A stretch of 29,759 bases of DNA, from the NCBI GenBank assembly GCA_934574045.1, contig CAKTMK010000029.1, forward strand, positions 1-29,759. Reading direction: 5' to 3'. Within the stretch, counting starts at the first letter, position 1. The number at the start of each line of letters is the position of its first letter. Shown piece after piece: positions 7,552 to 13,893 of the stretch. The stretch is from an uncultured Oscillibacter sp. Lineage in GTDB: Bacteria > Bacillota > Clostridia > Oscillospirales > Oscillospiraceae. The notes beneath the pieces are model-generated. The model was not told where the DNA came from and did not search any database. It was given only the letters and a program-made list of their open reading frames with translations. Made by a program: the position numbers and the translations under genes.

Positions 7552-8073
7552 ATGAACGCCATCGTTTACACCACAAATACCGGCAGCACAAAGCGCTACG
7601 CGGAGCTGCTGGCCCGCGAGACCGGGCTTCCCGCCTATTCCATGGCGGAGGCAGAGCGCTCCGTCCCCACGGGCGCGGAAATCATTTATCTGGGCTGGAT
7701 CATGGCCGGCTCCGTCAAGGGGTACGCCGCCGCCAAGCGCTGGTCCGTGCGGGCCGTCTGCGCCGTCGGCATGGGGCGGACCGGAACGCAGACGGACAGC
7801 GTGCGGAAAAAGTCGGCCATCCCCGCAAGCATCCCGGTATTCACCCTGCAAGGCAATTTCGACGTAAAGAAGCTGCGGGGCGTTTACCGTCTCATGATGG
7901 AGCTGATGGTCAAAACCGCCGGGAAGAGCCTTGCCGCCAAGCCCGACCGCACGCCGGAGGAGGACGACATGCTGGACATGATGCTCCACGGCGGCCAGCG
8001 GGTCGGCATCGAGAATCTGCGCGCCGTCCTCGACTGGTACGGCGCGCAGAAGGAACGGAGGGAAACGCCATGA
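7552..8073 (+). CDS. Flavodoxin-domain protein
   Basis: A 173-residue protein with the flavodoxin fold. The N-terminus MNAIVYTTNTGSTKRYAELL has the strand and phosphate-binding loop (TTNTGSTKRYA) that holds the FMN phosphate. EIIYLGWIMAG corresponds to the next strand and loop near the flavin ring. The sequence resembles the Flavodoxin_5 (protoporphyrinogen-oxidase-like) branch more than electron-transfer flavodoxins, and the C-terminal 60 residues are helical. ATG 7552 follows GAGGAG. The stop codon overlaps the start of the next gene (ATGA), so the two are translationally coupled. The role is likely an FMN-dependent reductase or electron carrier; the partner is unknown. Confidence 0.8.
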   Translation: MNAIVYTTNTGSTKRYAELLARETGLPAYSMAEAERSVPTGAEIIYLGWIMAGSVKGYAAAKRWSVRAVCAVGMGRTGTQTDSVRKKSAIPASIPVFTLQGNFDVKKLRGVYRLMMELMVKTAGKSLAAKPDRTPEEDDMLDMMLHGGQRVGIENLRAVLDWYGAQKERRETP

Positions 8074-8288
8074 CGGCCTGTCCGGCCTGCGGGAAAGCGC
8101 TCCGCCGCGGCTATCTGTTCAGCACTAAGGACGGCGCTCTCAGCTTTGCAGACGAAGTGCCGGGCGTTTTTCAAAACGCGAAGCACGCGGAAGGCTTTGT
8201 GAAGCTCACGAACATGGAGCTGGGCCGTCGGGCAAGCGCGGAGGCTTTCTGCTGCAACGCTTGCAGAACGATCACGGTCCGGTATTGA
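8070..8288 (+). CDS. Small zinc-ribbon protein (DUF6487-like)
   Basis: A 72-residue protein with CPAC at 4-7 and CCNAC at 61-65, two cysteine pairs that make a four-Cys zinc site bridged by an RRGYLFSTKDGALSFADEVPG-type hairpin region. The layout fits the small PF20097/DUF6487-like family common in Clostridia; its molecular function is not known. It starts in the ATGA overlap with the flavodoxin stop, so it is very likely expressed with it. A frame-shifted longer reading that starts at 7536 ends in the same frame. The ATGA start gives the sensible protein with both cysteine pairs intact. Confidence 0.75.
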   Translation: MTACPACGKALRRGYLFSTKDGALSFADEVPGVFQNAKHAEGFVKLTNMELGRRASAEAFCCNACRTITVRY

Positions 8289-8308
8289 GCGCCGGAGAGG
8301 ATAACTGC

Positions 8309-8853
8309 ATGGAAGTGAAAAAGCTGACCCCGGCGGAGCTTGAAGGGCTGCTCCCGCTCGTGTGGGACGTGTTTCTGGAATACGAGGGGGTGCAGTATCC
8401 GGAGGACGGAAAGCGGGCCTTCTGGAACGCCATCCACGACCCGGCGTATCTCTCCGCGCTGTGTGCTTGCGGCGCGTTCGACGGCGGAGAAGCCCCTCGG
8501 CGTCATTCATCGCCGCCCGCGGCGGGGGCCGCCATGTGGCCCTGTTTTTCGTAAAGGGTGCCTGCCATGGCCGCGGCATCGGCAGGCGGCTGTGGAACGC
8601 CCTTTTGGAGGACAGCGCGGCAGATGCCGTCACCGTCCACTCCTCCCGGTTCGCCGTGCCGGTCTATGAAAAGCTGGGCTTTGTCCGGCTGGGGCCGGAG
8701 TGCGAAACGGACGGCATCCGGTACGTGCCCATGCGGTACGCCGGCAGGCCAGACAGGCGGACGCTCTGTAAATCCGGGAGCCGCCGTCCGGGGAAGCGGC
8801 TCGGCAGTCCGGCGGAAGGTGCCCGCGCACTTTTGGAAGGAAGCCGATCATGA
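8309..8853 (+). pseudogene. GNAT N-acetyltransferase, frameshifted
   Basis: ATG 8309 opens a GNAT-type protein that reads well up to CGAFDGG (ending at 8488). In the same frame it then degenerates and stops at 8552-8554. The rest of the fold continues in another frame from about 8509: IAARGGGRHVALFFVKGACHGRGIGRRLW, with the acetyl-CoA loop GRGIGRRL, then VPVYEKLGFVRLG and DGIRYVPM. The shift is net -1 or +2 and lies between 8489 and 8511. A short piece in the third frame (KPLGVI) suggests two small lesions rather than one. The second frame stays open to 8853 and overlaps the next start by ATGA. Either the gene is inactive or there is a sequencing error; nothing suggests programmed frameshifting. 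Confidence 0.7.
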
Positions 8854-9554
8854 ACATCACCGTTATTTACGCCACCGGCCGCAAGGCGCGATCCAGCACC
8901 TATCACATCGCGCAGCTTCTCATTGAGGAGCTGCTGGACGGCGGAAAGCTCTTTGAATTTCAGCTCCCAAGGGATATGCCCCACGTCTGCGCGGGGTGCT
9001 ATGCCTGCATCCTTGGGCATGAGGAACGCTGCGGCGGCGCGGCGGCGATGGCCCCGATCCTCGCCGCCATGGAGCAGTCCCAGCTGATCGTGTTCTGCAC
9101 GCCCACTTATGCGTTCCACGTCCCGGGGCAGATGAAGTCGCTGCTGGACCACTTCGCCTACCGCTGGATGGTCCACCGCCCGGACCTGTCCTTTCTGCGC
9201 AAGCAGGCCGTCATCATCAACACCGCCGGAGGCGGCGGCATGAAGTCCACCGTCCGGGAGATCCGGGACAGCACGGACTATTGGGGCGTGGCGCGGACGC
9301 ACGTGATCTCCCAGAAGGTTTGGAATTACGACTGGCCCACCCTGCCGGATTCGTTCCGCGCCGCGGCGCTGGCCAAGGTGAAGCGGACGGCGGAGCGCAT
9401 CCGCCGCCGCGCGGAGCATCTGACGCCCTGCCTGAAGGTCCGGTGCCTGTTCTACCTCTACCGCTTTCTCCACAGCCATGGGAAAATGACGGAGGCGGAC
9501 GATGCCTACTGGCGGGAAAAGGGCTGCAACACAGTCGCGCCGTGGCGGGCGTGA
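8850..9554 (+). CDS. NAD(P)H-dependent oxidoreductase, flavodoxin-fold
   Basis: A 234-residue protein of the NADPH-dependent FMN reductase/flavodoxin-like superfamily. The N-terminal MNITVIYATGRKARSSTYHIA gives the first strand and FMN phosphate loop. CAGCYACILGHEERC (residues about 47-61) is the cysteine-bearing segment common in the iron-sulfur-flavoprotein-like branch. FCTPTYAFHVPGQMKSLLDH is the flavin-contact loop. The C-terminal 60 residues are an extra helical extension. ATG 8850 follows AAGGAAG and overlaps the stop of the disrupted GNAT frame. It likely reduces quinones, nitro groups or other electrophiles with FMN. Together with the upstream flavodoxin it makes two flavin-fold proteins in one TetR-led cluster. 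Confidence 0.8.
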   Translation: MNITVIYATGRKARSSTYHIAQLLIEELLDGGKLFEFQLPRDMPHVCAGCYACILGHEERCGGAAAMAPILAAMEQSQLIVFCTPTYAFHVPGQMKSLLDHFAYRWMVHRPDLSFLRKQAVIINTAGGGGMKSTVREIRDSTDYWGVARTHVISQKVWNYDWPTLPDSFRAAALAKVKRTAERIRRRAEHLTPCLKVRCLFYLYRFLHSHGKMTEADDAYWREKGCNTVAPWRA

Positions 9555-9649
9555 GCCGGAGAAAACGAAAGAGAGGCGGTGTGCGGTGAAGCGCTGCATT
9601 GCCTGAGCCGGGATCGTACCTGAAATACTCACGAAATAAGGAGGATACC

Positions 9650-10285
9650 ATGACGATCTCGGAAAAGAAACTCTATCCCCGCACGGGCGACAGTCAGACG
9701 GTGTATCTGAAAAGCGTTGTCACTGATCCCGCCATCGAGGTGGGCGAATACACAATGTACAACGACTTTGTGCATGACCCGCGCGATTTTCAAAAGAACA
9801 ATGTGCTGTATCACTACCCGGTCAACGGCGACCGCCTGAAGATCGGCAAATTCTGCTCCATCGCCTGCGGCGCGAAGTTCCTGTTCACCAGCGCCAATCA
9901 CGCGCTGGGATCCCTCTCCACCTATCCCTTCCCCATCTTCTTTGAGGAGTGGGGTCTGGACGCGAAGGACATCCGGCAGGCCTGGGACAAGCGGGGCGAT
10001 ATCGTGATCGGAAACGATGTGTGGATCGGCTTTGAAGCGGTGATCCTCTCCGGCGTCATCGTGGGCGACGGGGCAATTATCGGCTCCCGGACCGTAGTGA
10101 CGAAGGATGTGCCGCCCTACACCATCGTCGGCGGCGCTCCGGCCAGACCCATCCGCAGACGGTTTGAGGACGCGGTCATTGAAAAGCTGGAAGCGCTCCG
10201 CTGGTGGGACTGGGACGAGGAAGCCATCCGGCGCGCCATTCCCGCCATCCAGTCCGGCGATCTCGCCGCGCTGGAAGCGCTGTGA
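9650..10285 (+). CDS. CatB/Vat-type hexapeptide O-acetyltransferase
   Basis: A 211-residue xenobiotic acetyltransferase of the left-handed beta-helix class. ATG 9650 follows AAGGAGG. Visible features are EVGEYTMYNDFVHDPRDF near residues 30-46, LKIGKFCSIACGAKF (63-77), and the catalytic-loop His in SANHALGSLSTYPF (His84, matching the essential His near position 82 of streptogramin acetyltransferases). The long insert loop follows, then hexapeptide repeats IVIGNDVWIGFEAVILSGVIVG and VVTKDVPPYTIVGGAPA. Homologous enzymes acetylate streptogramin A or chloramphenicol, but many chromosomal members have no proven drug substrate. The neighbouring CatA-like gene makes a detoxification role more plausible. 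Length is normal for the family. Confidence 0.85.
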   Translation: MTISEKKLYPRTGDSQTVYLKSVVTDPAIEVGEYTMYNDFVHDPRDFQKNNVLYHYPVNGDRLKIGKFCSIACGAKFLFTSANHALGSLSTYPFPIFFEEWGLDAKDIRQAWDKRGDIVIGNDVWIGFEAVILSGVIVGDGAIIGSRTVVTKDVPPYTIVGGAPARPIRRRFEDAVIEKLEALRWWDWDEEAIRRAIPAIQSGDLAALEAL

Positions 10286-10409
10286 CCGGGGCGGCGGCAC
10301 ATTGCCCGCGTTCGCCCCGCAAAACGACCACATCCACATCGGCAGGGCCGGGAGCGCCGGACCGCCGCGGAAATTGAGAGCGCGCCTGCCGCGCGCCGAA
10401 AGGAGTGCT

Positions 10410-11033
10410 ATGAGCCAGACTGTCATTGACCCAAAAACCACGTCCCGCGCGGTGGCGTTCGACCTCTGGATGGACGCGCCGAACCCCATGGTCACGTTTT
10501 TCAAAACGCTGGACGTGACGCCGCTGGTCCGGCTCAGCCGCCGCCGCGGCCTGAAATTCAACATGCTGCTGTGCTTCTGTATCGGCAGAGCCGCCGCCGG
10601 GGTCGCGGAGTTCTACACGCTGCCCGTGGGGCGCGAGCTGGTGCGATACGACGCGCTGGCGGTCAACACCATCGTAAAGAACCGGACCGGAGAGGTCAGC
10701 TCCTGCGACGTGCCGTTTTCGGACGACCTGACCCAATTCGCCGCCGACTATCTGCGCCTGACGCGCGAGGTCGCCGAAACCTGCGAAAACCATGACCTGT
10801 CGGACCGCATGGTCATCGGCACCTCCGCCGTCGTGGACACGGAGATCGACGGGGCCGTGGGCATGAACAGCGGCATTTTCAACAACCCGTTCCTCATCTG
10901 GGGGAGATACCGCAGGGGGCTTTTCAAAACGACGCTGACGCTCTCCTTCCAGTTCCACCACACCCAGATGGACGGCGCGCACGCGGGCCGGTTCCTGCAT
11001 CTTTTGCAGGAGAACATCCGCCAAATCGCGTGA
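10410..11033 (+). CDS. CatA-like O-acetyltransferase
   Basis: A 207-residue member of the chloramphenicol acetyltransferase (CAT, PF00302) superfamily. ATG 10410 follows AGGAG. The catalytic motif HHTQMDG is at 183-189 (HHxxxDG, with the general-base His at 184 and the structural Asp at 188), followed by HAGRFLHLLQ as in classical CAT. FNMLLCFCIGRAA at 50-62 and DDLTQFAADYLRLT at 105-118 match the corresponding CAT helices. The highly conserved regions lining the chloramphenicol pocket look divergent, so the acyl acceptor may not be chloramphenicol. It lies 124 bases after the structurally unrelated CatB-type enzyme, and the two are probably in one transcript. Confidence 0.82.
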   Translation: MSQTVIDPKTTSRAVAFDLWMDAPNPMVTFFKTLDVTPLVRLSRRRGLKFNMLLCFCIGRAAAGVAEFYTLPVGRELVRYDALAVNTIVKNRTGEVSSCDVPFSDDLTQFAADYLRLTREVAETCENHDLSDRMVIGTSAVVDTEIDGAVGMNSGIFNNPFLIWGRYRRGLFKTTLTLSFQFHHTQMDGAHAGRFLHLLQENIRQIA

Positions 11034-11216
11034 CGGGCATTCCAAAAATGCGATCCGGGCGCTGAAAAGCGCCGAAAAATCAGATCCGAAAGGTGGGTGA
11101 TCTATTGGTCGTCATGGCGTGACCGGCCCCAGCTGCCGCGTTCTGCGGATGTAGGCGCACCATTCCCACCGGCCCGGAGCCGGAACAAATCCAATCAAAT
11201 TTTTAAGGAGAGCTTT
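11034..11216 (+). other. Gap before the RNHCP leader ORF, no clear gene
   Basis: The 183 bases after the CatA-like gene contain a GGCGCT-GAAA-AGCGCC hairpin (11058-11073) without a T tract, and further GC-rich pairing segments. I see no convincing -10 box, so the RNHCP unit may be read from upstream. No known riboswitch consensus was recognised. Confidence 0.5.
11105..11122 (+). other. Possible five-codon leader ORF in the RNHCP leader
   Basis: TTG GTC GTC ATG GCG TGA would encode a pentapeptide. AAAGGTGG (11089-11096) is at suitable distance, and its GGTGGG (11092-11097) could pair with CCCACC (11165-11170). Too short to prove; listed because a better-supported leader ORF follows. Confidence 0.2.
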
Positions 11217-11255
11217 TTGAAACTGACTACTTTATCACTGGAGCGTGTGGCCTGA
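11217..11255 (+). CDS. Candidate leader peptide of the RNHCP gene, 12 residues
   Basis: TTG 11217 follows AAGGAG (11205-11210) with six bases between and opens a 12-codon ORF (M-K-L-T-T-L-S-L-E-R-V-A) ending in TGA at 11253-11255. The last codons contain GCGTGTG (11243-11249), which pairs with CACACGC (11278-11284), and the stop codon touches an anti-anti-Shine-Dalgarno segment. This is the arrangement of regulatory leader ORFs such as those of erm and cat genes. Protein function is not implied; ribosome occupancy would be the signal. The short length and TTG start keep the confidence moderate. Confidence 0.4.
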   Translation: MKLTTLSLERVA

Positions 11256-11316
11256 CCGGGAGGTCTGGCAAATCTATCACACGCCACCCCTCCCGGAAAC
11301 GCGAAAACACGGGAGG
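11243..11316 (+). promoter_or_regulatory. Candidate translational attenuator of the RNHCP gene
   Basis: Three stems compete. P1 is GCGTGTG (11243-11249) with CACACGC (11278-11284). P2 is CCGGGAGG (11256-11263) with CCTCCCGG (11289-11296), 8 bp and perfect. P3 is CCTCCCG (11289-11295) with CGGGAGG (11310-11316), which contains the RNHCP Shine-Dalgarno. P1 and P3 can coexist (off state). P2 crosses P1 and uses the same bases as P3, so it frees the Shine-Dalgarno (on state). A ribosome paused in codons 5-9 of the leader ORF would break P1 and favour P2. I read the base pairing by eye; no folding was run. Confidence 0.5.
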
Positions 11317-11323
11317 AATCAGC

Positions 11324-11749
11324 ATGAACCGCGAAAACAAACGGAAAACATTTGAAAAAGGCTACTATAAGACCCACGCCTGCAACGACACATTCACCTG
11401 CAAGGTCTGCGGCAGGCTCTGCACCCCGGAAAACGCCGGGAGCGGCCACCGCAACCACTGCCCCAACTGCCTGTCCAGCCTGCATGTCGATATTGAGCCG
11501 GGCGACCGGGCCTCCGACTGCGGCGGGATCATGGAGCCGATCTCTGTCTGGGTGCGCAAGGGCGGCGAGTGGGCCGTCATCCACCGGTGCAAGCGCTGCG
11601 GAGCGCTCAGCTCCAACCGCGTGATGGCGGACGACAACCCCATGAAGCTCATGAGCATCGCCATGAAGCCGCTGTGCGAGCCGCCGTTCCCGCTGGAGCG
11701 CATTGAGGAAATGACCGCCCTGATGGGCGGAAGCGGGGCCTTGAAGTAA
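11324..11749 (+). CDS. RNHCP-domain protein
   Basis: A 141-residue protein of the RNHCP family (PF12647), named after its motif, here HRNHCPNCL at 42-50. Cysteine pairs at 26/29 (CKVC), 46/49 (CPNC) and 89/92 (CKRC) point to zinc-binding ribbons. The remainder is mixed beta with a helical C-terminus (PLERIEEMTALMGG). The biochemical role of the family is not established. ATG 11324 follows GGGAGG (11311-11316) at seven bases, and this site can be buried in a 7-bp stem. An upstream leader ORF and alternative stems suggest control at translation, which would fit a protein made when ribosomes stall. A terminator follows. Confidence 0.8.
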   Translation: MNRENKRKTFEKGYYKTHACNDTFTCKVCGRLCTPENAGSGHRNHCPNCLSSLHVDIEPGDRASDCGGIMEPISVWVRKGGEWAVIHRCKRCGALSSNRVMADDNPMKLMSIAMKPLCEPPFPLERIEEMTALMGGSGALK

Positions 11750-11765
11750 CCAGAACGCACTGACG

Positions 11766-11802
11766 CGGCGCGATACCGCCCGGTATCGCGCCGTGCCCTT
11801 TT
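11766..11802 (+). terminator. Terminator after the RNHCP gene
   Basis: CGGCGCGATACC (11766-11777) pairs over 12 bp with GGTATCGCGCCG (11782-11793) around GCCC, followed by a short CCCTTTT tract (to 11802). The weak T run makes partial read-through into the lipoprotein gene possible. Confidence 0.65.
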
Positions 11803-11820
11803 GGAAAGGAGCCATAGCAC

Positions 11821-12297
11821 ATGAACGAACTGAATGCAAATACGTCCCGCAGACGCCGCCGGAGCTTCGGCGCGCGGAGCGGCCTTGCCGCCGCGCTGGC
11901 GGCGGTGCTGCTGCTGGGCCTTACGGCCTGCGGGAAAAGCCAATCCCCCGCCGCGTCTCAGCCGGGAAGCGCGGCGGTCTCCTCCGTGCTTCCGGCGGAA
12001 CAGCCGGCCGCCCCGGAAGCGCCCGCTGAAAGCGCTCCCGCTCCGGAGCAAACGCCCGACGGCAGCGGCTCCAGCAATGGGAGTTCCTCCGCGGAAAAGC
12101 CCACGGACGAGAACTCCAACGGCGCGGATGAGCCGTGGAAAGCCGAATTTGAAAAGAGCCTGCTGGAAAATTACGGCGTCACGCCGGACCATTACGAGGA
12201 TCTGGGCGGCGGGGTCTATCAGGTCTACGTGGAGATCGACGGCAGGATCGTCCCCTACGTCGCAGTGGATTCCGCCACCGGCGATTATCACGGCTAA
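11821..12297 (+). CDS. Secreted lipoprotein, unknown function
   Basis: A 158-residue predicted lipoprotein. An Arg-rich start (RRRRR near residues 10-14) precedes a hydrophobic segment and the lipobox LTAC, with the lipidated Cys at 37. Residues 40-110 are a low-complexity Ser/Ala/Pro/Glu linker. The remaining ~50 residues form a small folded tail (KSLLENYGVTPDHYEDLGGG, then VYQVYVEIDGRIVPYVAVD), which is likely a beta-rich surface domain. I do not recognise the tail as a named family. ATG 11821 follows AAAGGAG with nine bases between. It lies between two terminators, so it is probably a separate or partly read-through unit. Confidence 0.75.
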   Translation: MNELNANTSRRRRRSFGARSGLAAALAAVLLLGLTACGKSQSPAASQPGSAAVSSVLPAEQPAAPEAPAESAPAPEQTPDGSGSSNGSSSAEKPTDENSNGADEPWKAEFEKSLLENYGVTPDHYEDLGGGVYQVYVEIDGRIVPYVAVDSATGDYHG

Positions 12298-12353
12298 ACG
12301 GCCTGGGCTGGAACGCCCGCGGCTTGCCGAAAAGATGCTCTCAGAAAGCCGGA

Positions 12354-12390
12354 CGGAGGGGCGCTGCATAAGCAGCGCCCCTCCGGTTTT
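12354..12390. terminator. Terminator between lipoprotein and aminotransferase genes
   Basis: CGGAGGGGCGCTGC (12354-12367) pairs perfectly over 14 bp with GCAGCGCCCCTCCG (12372-12385) around ATAA, followed by GTTTT. It closes the plus-strand lipoprotein unit and lies downstream of the convergent aminotransferase. Confidence 0.8.
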
Positions 12391-12477
12391 ACGCTTCTAT
12401 TGGAAGCTGTGATGCTGTCTGCGCGTCTCCGCGCCCGATGGTCCGGCTCCGCCGGAGCAAAGGCGGGACGCAGCCCG

Positions 12478-13674
12478 TCATTTTTTCCGGGCGTTGTACG
12501 CCTGAATGCCCAGCCCCAGCAGCTCCATGGCCCGCGTCACATCCTCCTCCTTGAGGATATAGGCCAGCCGGATCTGGTCCCGGCCCTCGCCGGGCGCGGC
12601 GAAAAAGCCCTCGCCGGGGGCGAACATCATGGTCTCGCCGTGGTCCTCAAACTCCTCCAGCATCCAGCGCTGGAATTCGTCCGTATCGTCCACCGGCAGC
12701 TTGGCCATGATGTAGAACGCGCCGCCGGGGCATTTGCACACCACGCCGGGGATTTTCTTCAGGCCCTCCATGCAGGCGTCGCGCCGCTTCTTGTACTCCT
12801 CCCGCACGGCGGCGAAATACTCCGGCCCCACACTGTACAGCGCGGCCGCGCCCACCTGATCCAGCGTGGCGGAGCAGAGACGGCCCTGACAGTATTTCAT
12901 GGCGTTGTCCATCAGCTCCTGATTGCGGGAGATCATCATGCCGACCCGCGCGCCGCAGGCGGAAAAGCGCTTGGACACCGAGTCGATGACCACGACGTTC
13001 TCCGCCGCGTCCTCAAACTCCAGCATGGTGGCCAGCGGCTGGCCGCCGTACACGAACTCGCGGTACACCTCGTCGCTGATGAGGAACAGGCCGTGCTCCT
13101 TGGCGATGTCCGCCATCAGGCGCATCTCCTCCCGCGTCAGAACGGAGCCGGTGGGGTTGCCGGGATTGGTGATGAGGATGGCGCGGGTGTGCTCGTTGAT
13201 CTCCGCCTCGATGCGGGCGCGGTCCGCATAGCGGTAGCCGTCCTCCGGCGAGGTGGGGATGGGGTGGATCTTACCGCCCGTGACCCGGACGAAGGTGTTG
13301 TAGTTGGGGTAGAACGGCGCGGGGATCAGGATCTCGTCCCCGTCGTCCAGAATACACTCCATGACCATCTCCAGCGCCTCGCTGCCGCCGCTGGAGGCAA
13401 GGATGTTCCCGGTCTCCAGCGAAACGCCCAGCCGTCCGTAATAGCCCCGGACAGCCTCCAGAAGCTCCGGAATGCCGGGAGAGGGCGCATATTCCAGAAC
13501 GGGCTGGTCGAAGCCGCGGACTGCCTTGAAAAAGGCCGGCGGCGTCTCAATGTCGGGCTGTCCGATATTCAGATGATAGATCTTGCGTCCCTTTGCGGCT
13601 GCTGCCGCGGCATAGGGGTTGAACTTCCGCATCGGGGACAGCTGGCATGCTTCGATTTTCTTTGAAAATCTCAT
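12478..13674 (-). CDS. Class I/II PLP-dependent aminotransferase
   Basis: A 398-residue aminotransferase of fold type I, similar to the aspartate/aromatic aminotransferase AspB/AspC-like group. ATG 13674 follows AAAGGAGG. Visible key residues are the N-terminal IGQPDIETPP, SSGGSEA at 94-100 (PLP phosphate loop), NPGNPTG at 170-176 (Asn contacting the PLP oxygen), Asp201 and Tyr204 in ISDEVYRE, Lys235 in DSVSKRFSACGARVG (Schiff base) and a conserved Arg near the C-terminus (RDQIRLAY) for substrate carboxylate. Substrate specificity cannot be fixed by eye. It is a single gene with its own promoter, convergent with the lipoprotein. Confidence 0.88.
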   Translation of the reverse strand: MRFSKKIEACQLSPMRKFNPYAAAAAAKGRKIYHLNIGQPDIETPPAFFKAVRGFDQPVLEYAPSPGIPELLEAVRGYYGRLGVSLETGNILASSGGSEALEMVMECILDDGDEILIPAPFYPNYNTFVRVTGGKIHPIPTSPEDGYRYADRARIEAEINEHTRAILITNPGNPTGSVLTREEMRLMADIAKEHGLFLISDEVYREFVYGGQPLATMLEFEDAAENVVVIDSVSKRFSACGARVGMMISRNQELMDNAMKYCQGRLCSATLDQVGAAALYSVGPEYFAAVREEYKKRRDACMEGLKKIPGVVCKCPGGAFYIMAKLPVDDTDEFQRWMLEEFEDHGETMMFAPGEGFFAAPGEGRDQIRLAYILKEEDVTRAMELLGLGIQAYNARKK

Positions 13675-13729
13675 ATCGGGATACCTCCTTTTGTTTTGAC
13701 ATCCGCCCGTGGGTGTATATTGATTCTAT

Positions 13730-13758
13730 ATTTTATGCGCCCGCGCCGGATAATTCAA
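13730..13758 (-). promoter_or_regulatory. Promoter of the aminotransferase gene
   Basis: On the minus strand TTGAAT (13758-13753) and TAAAAT (13735-13730) are separated by 17 bases. The start would fall near 13723, about 50 bases before the ATG at 13674. The region is AT-rich compared with its surroundings. Confidence 0.65.
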
Positions 13759-13853
13759 TACTTTAGTGCCATTACTTTTTGTCTTATGCGGCATGAAATT
13801 TTGTACAGTCAAGTGTTAAAATAGCGGCGACCCAAACGGATCGTCTTTGATCC

Positions 13854-13890
13854 GGCGTCCCCGGCGGGCTGCTCTGCCCGCCGGGACGCC
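13854..13890 (-). terminator. Hairpin after ftsK, possible terminator
   Basis: GGCGTCCC(C)GGCGGGC (13854-13869) pairs with GCCCGCCGGGACGCC (13876-13890) with one bulge, 3 bases downstream of the ftsK stop. There is no strong T tract on the minus strand, so termination may be weak or rely on the hairpin alone. Confidence 0.5.
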
Positions 13891-13893
13891 GCG

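Noticed and set aside
9599..9649. Earlier start of the CatB-type gene (MPEPGSYLKYSRNKED)
   Set aside because: The AAGGAGG at 9637-9643 points to ATG 9650, and homologues start with the same short N-terminus.
11034..11204. Known riboswitch or T-box in front of the RNHCP gene
   Set aside because: I looked for conserved cores (T-box, fluoride, guanidine, c-di-GMP, preQ1 types) and recognised none; the region is only noted as GC-rich and structured.
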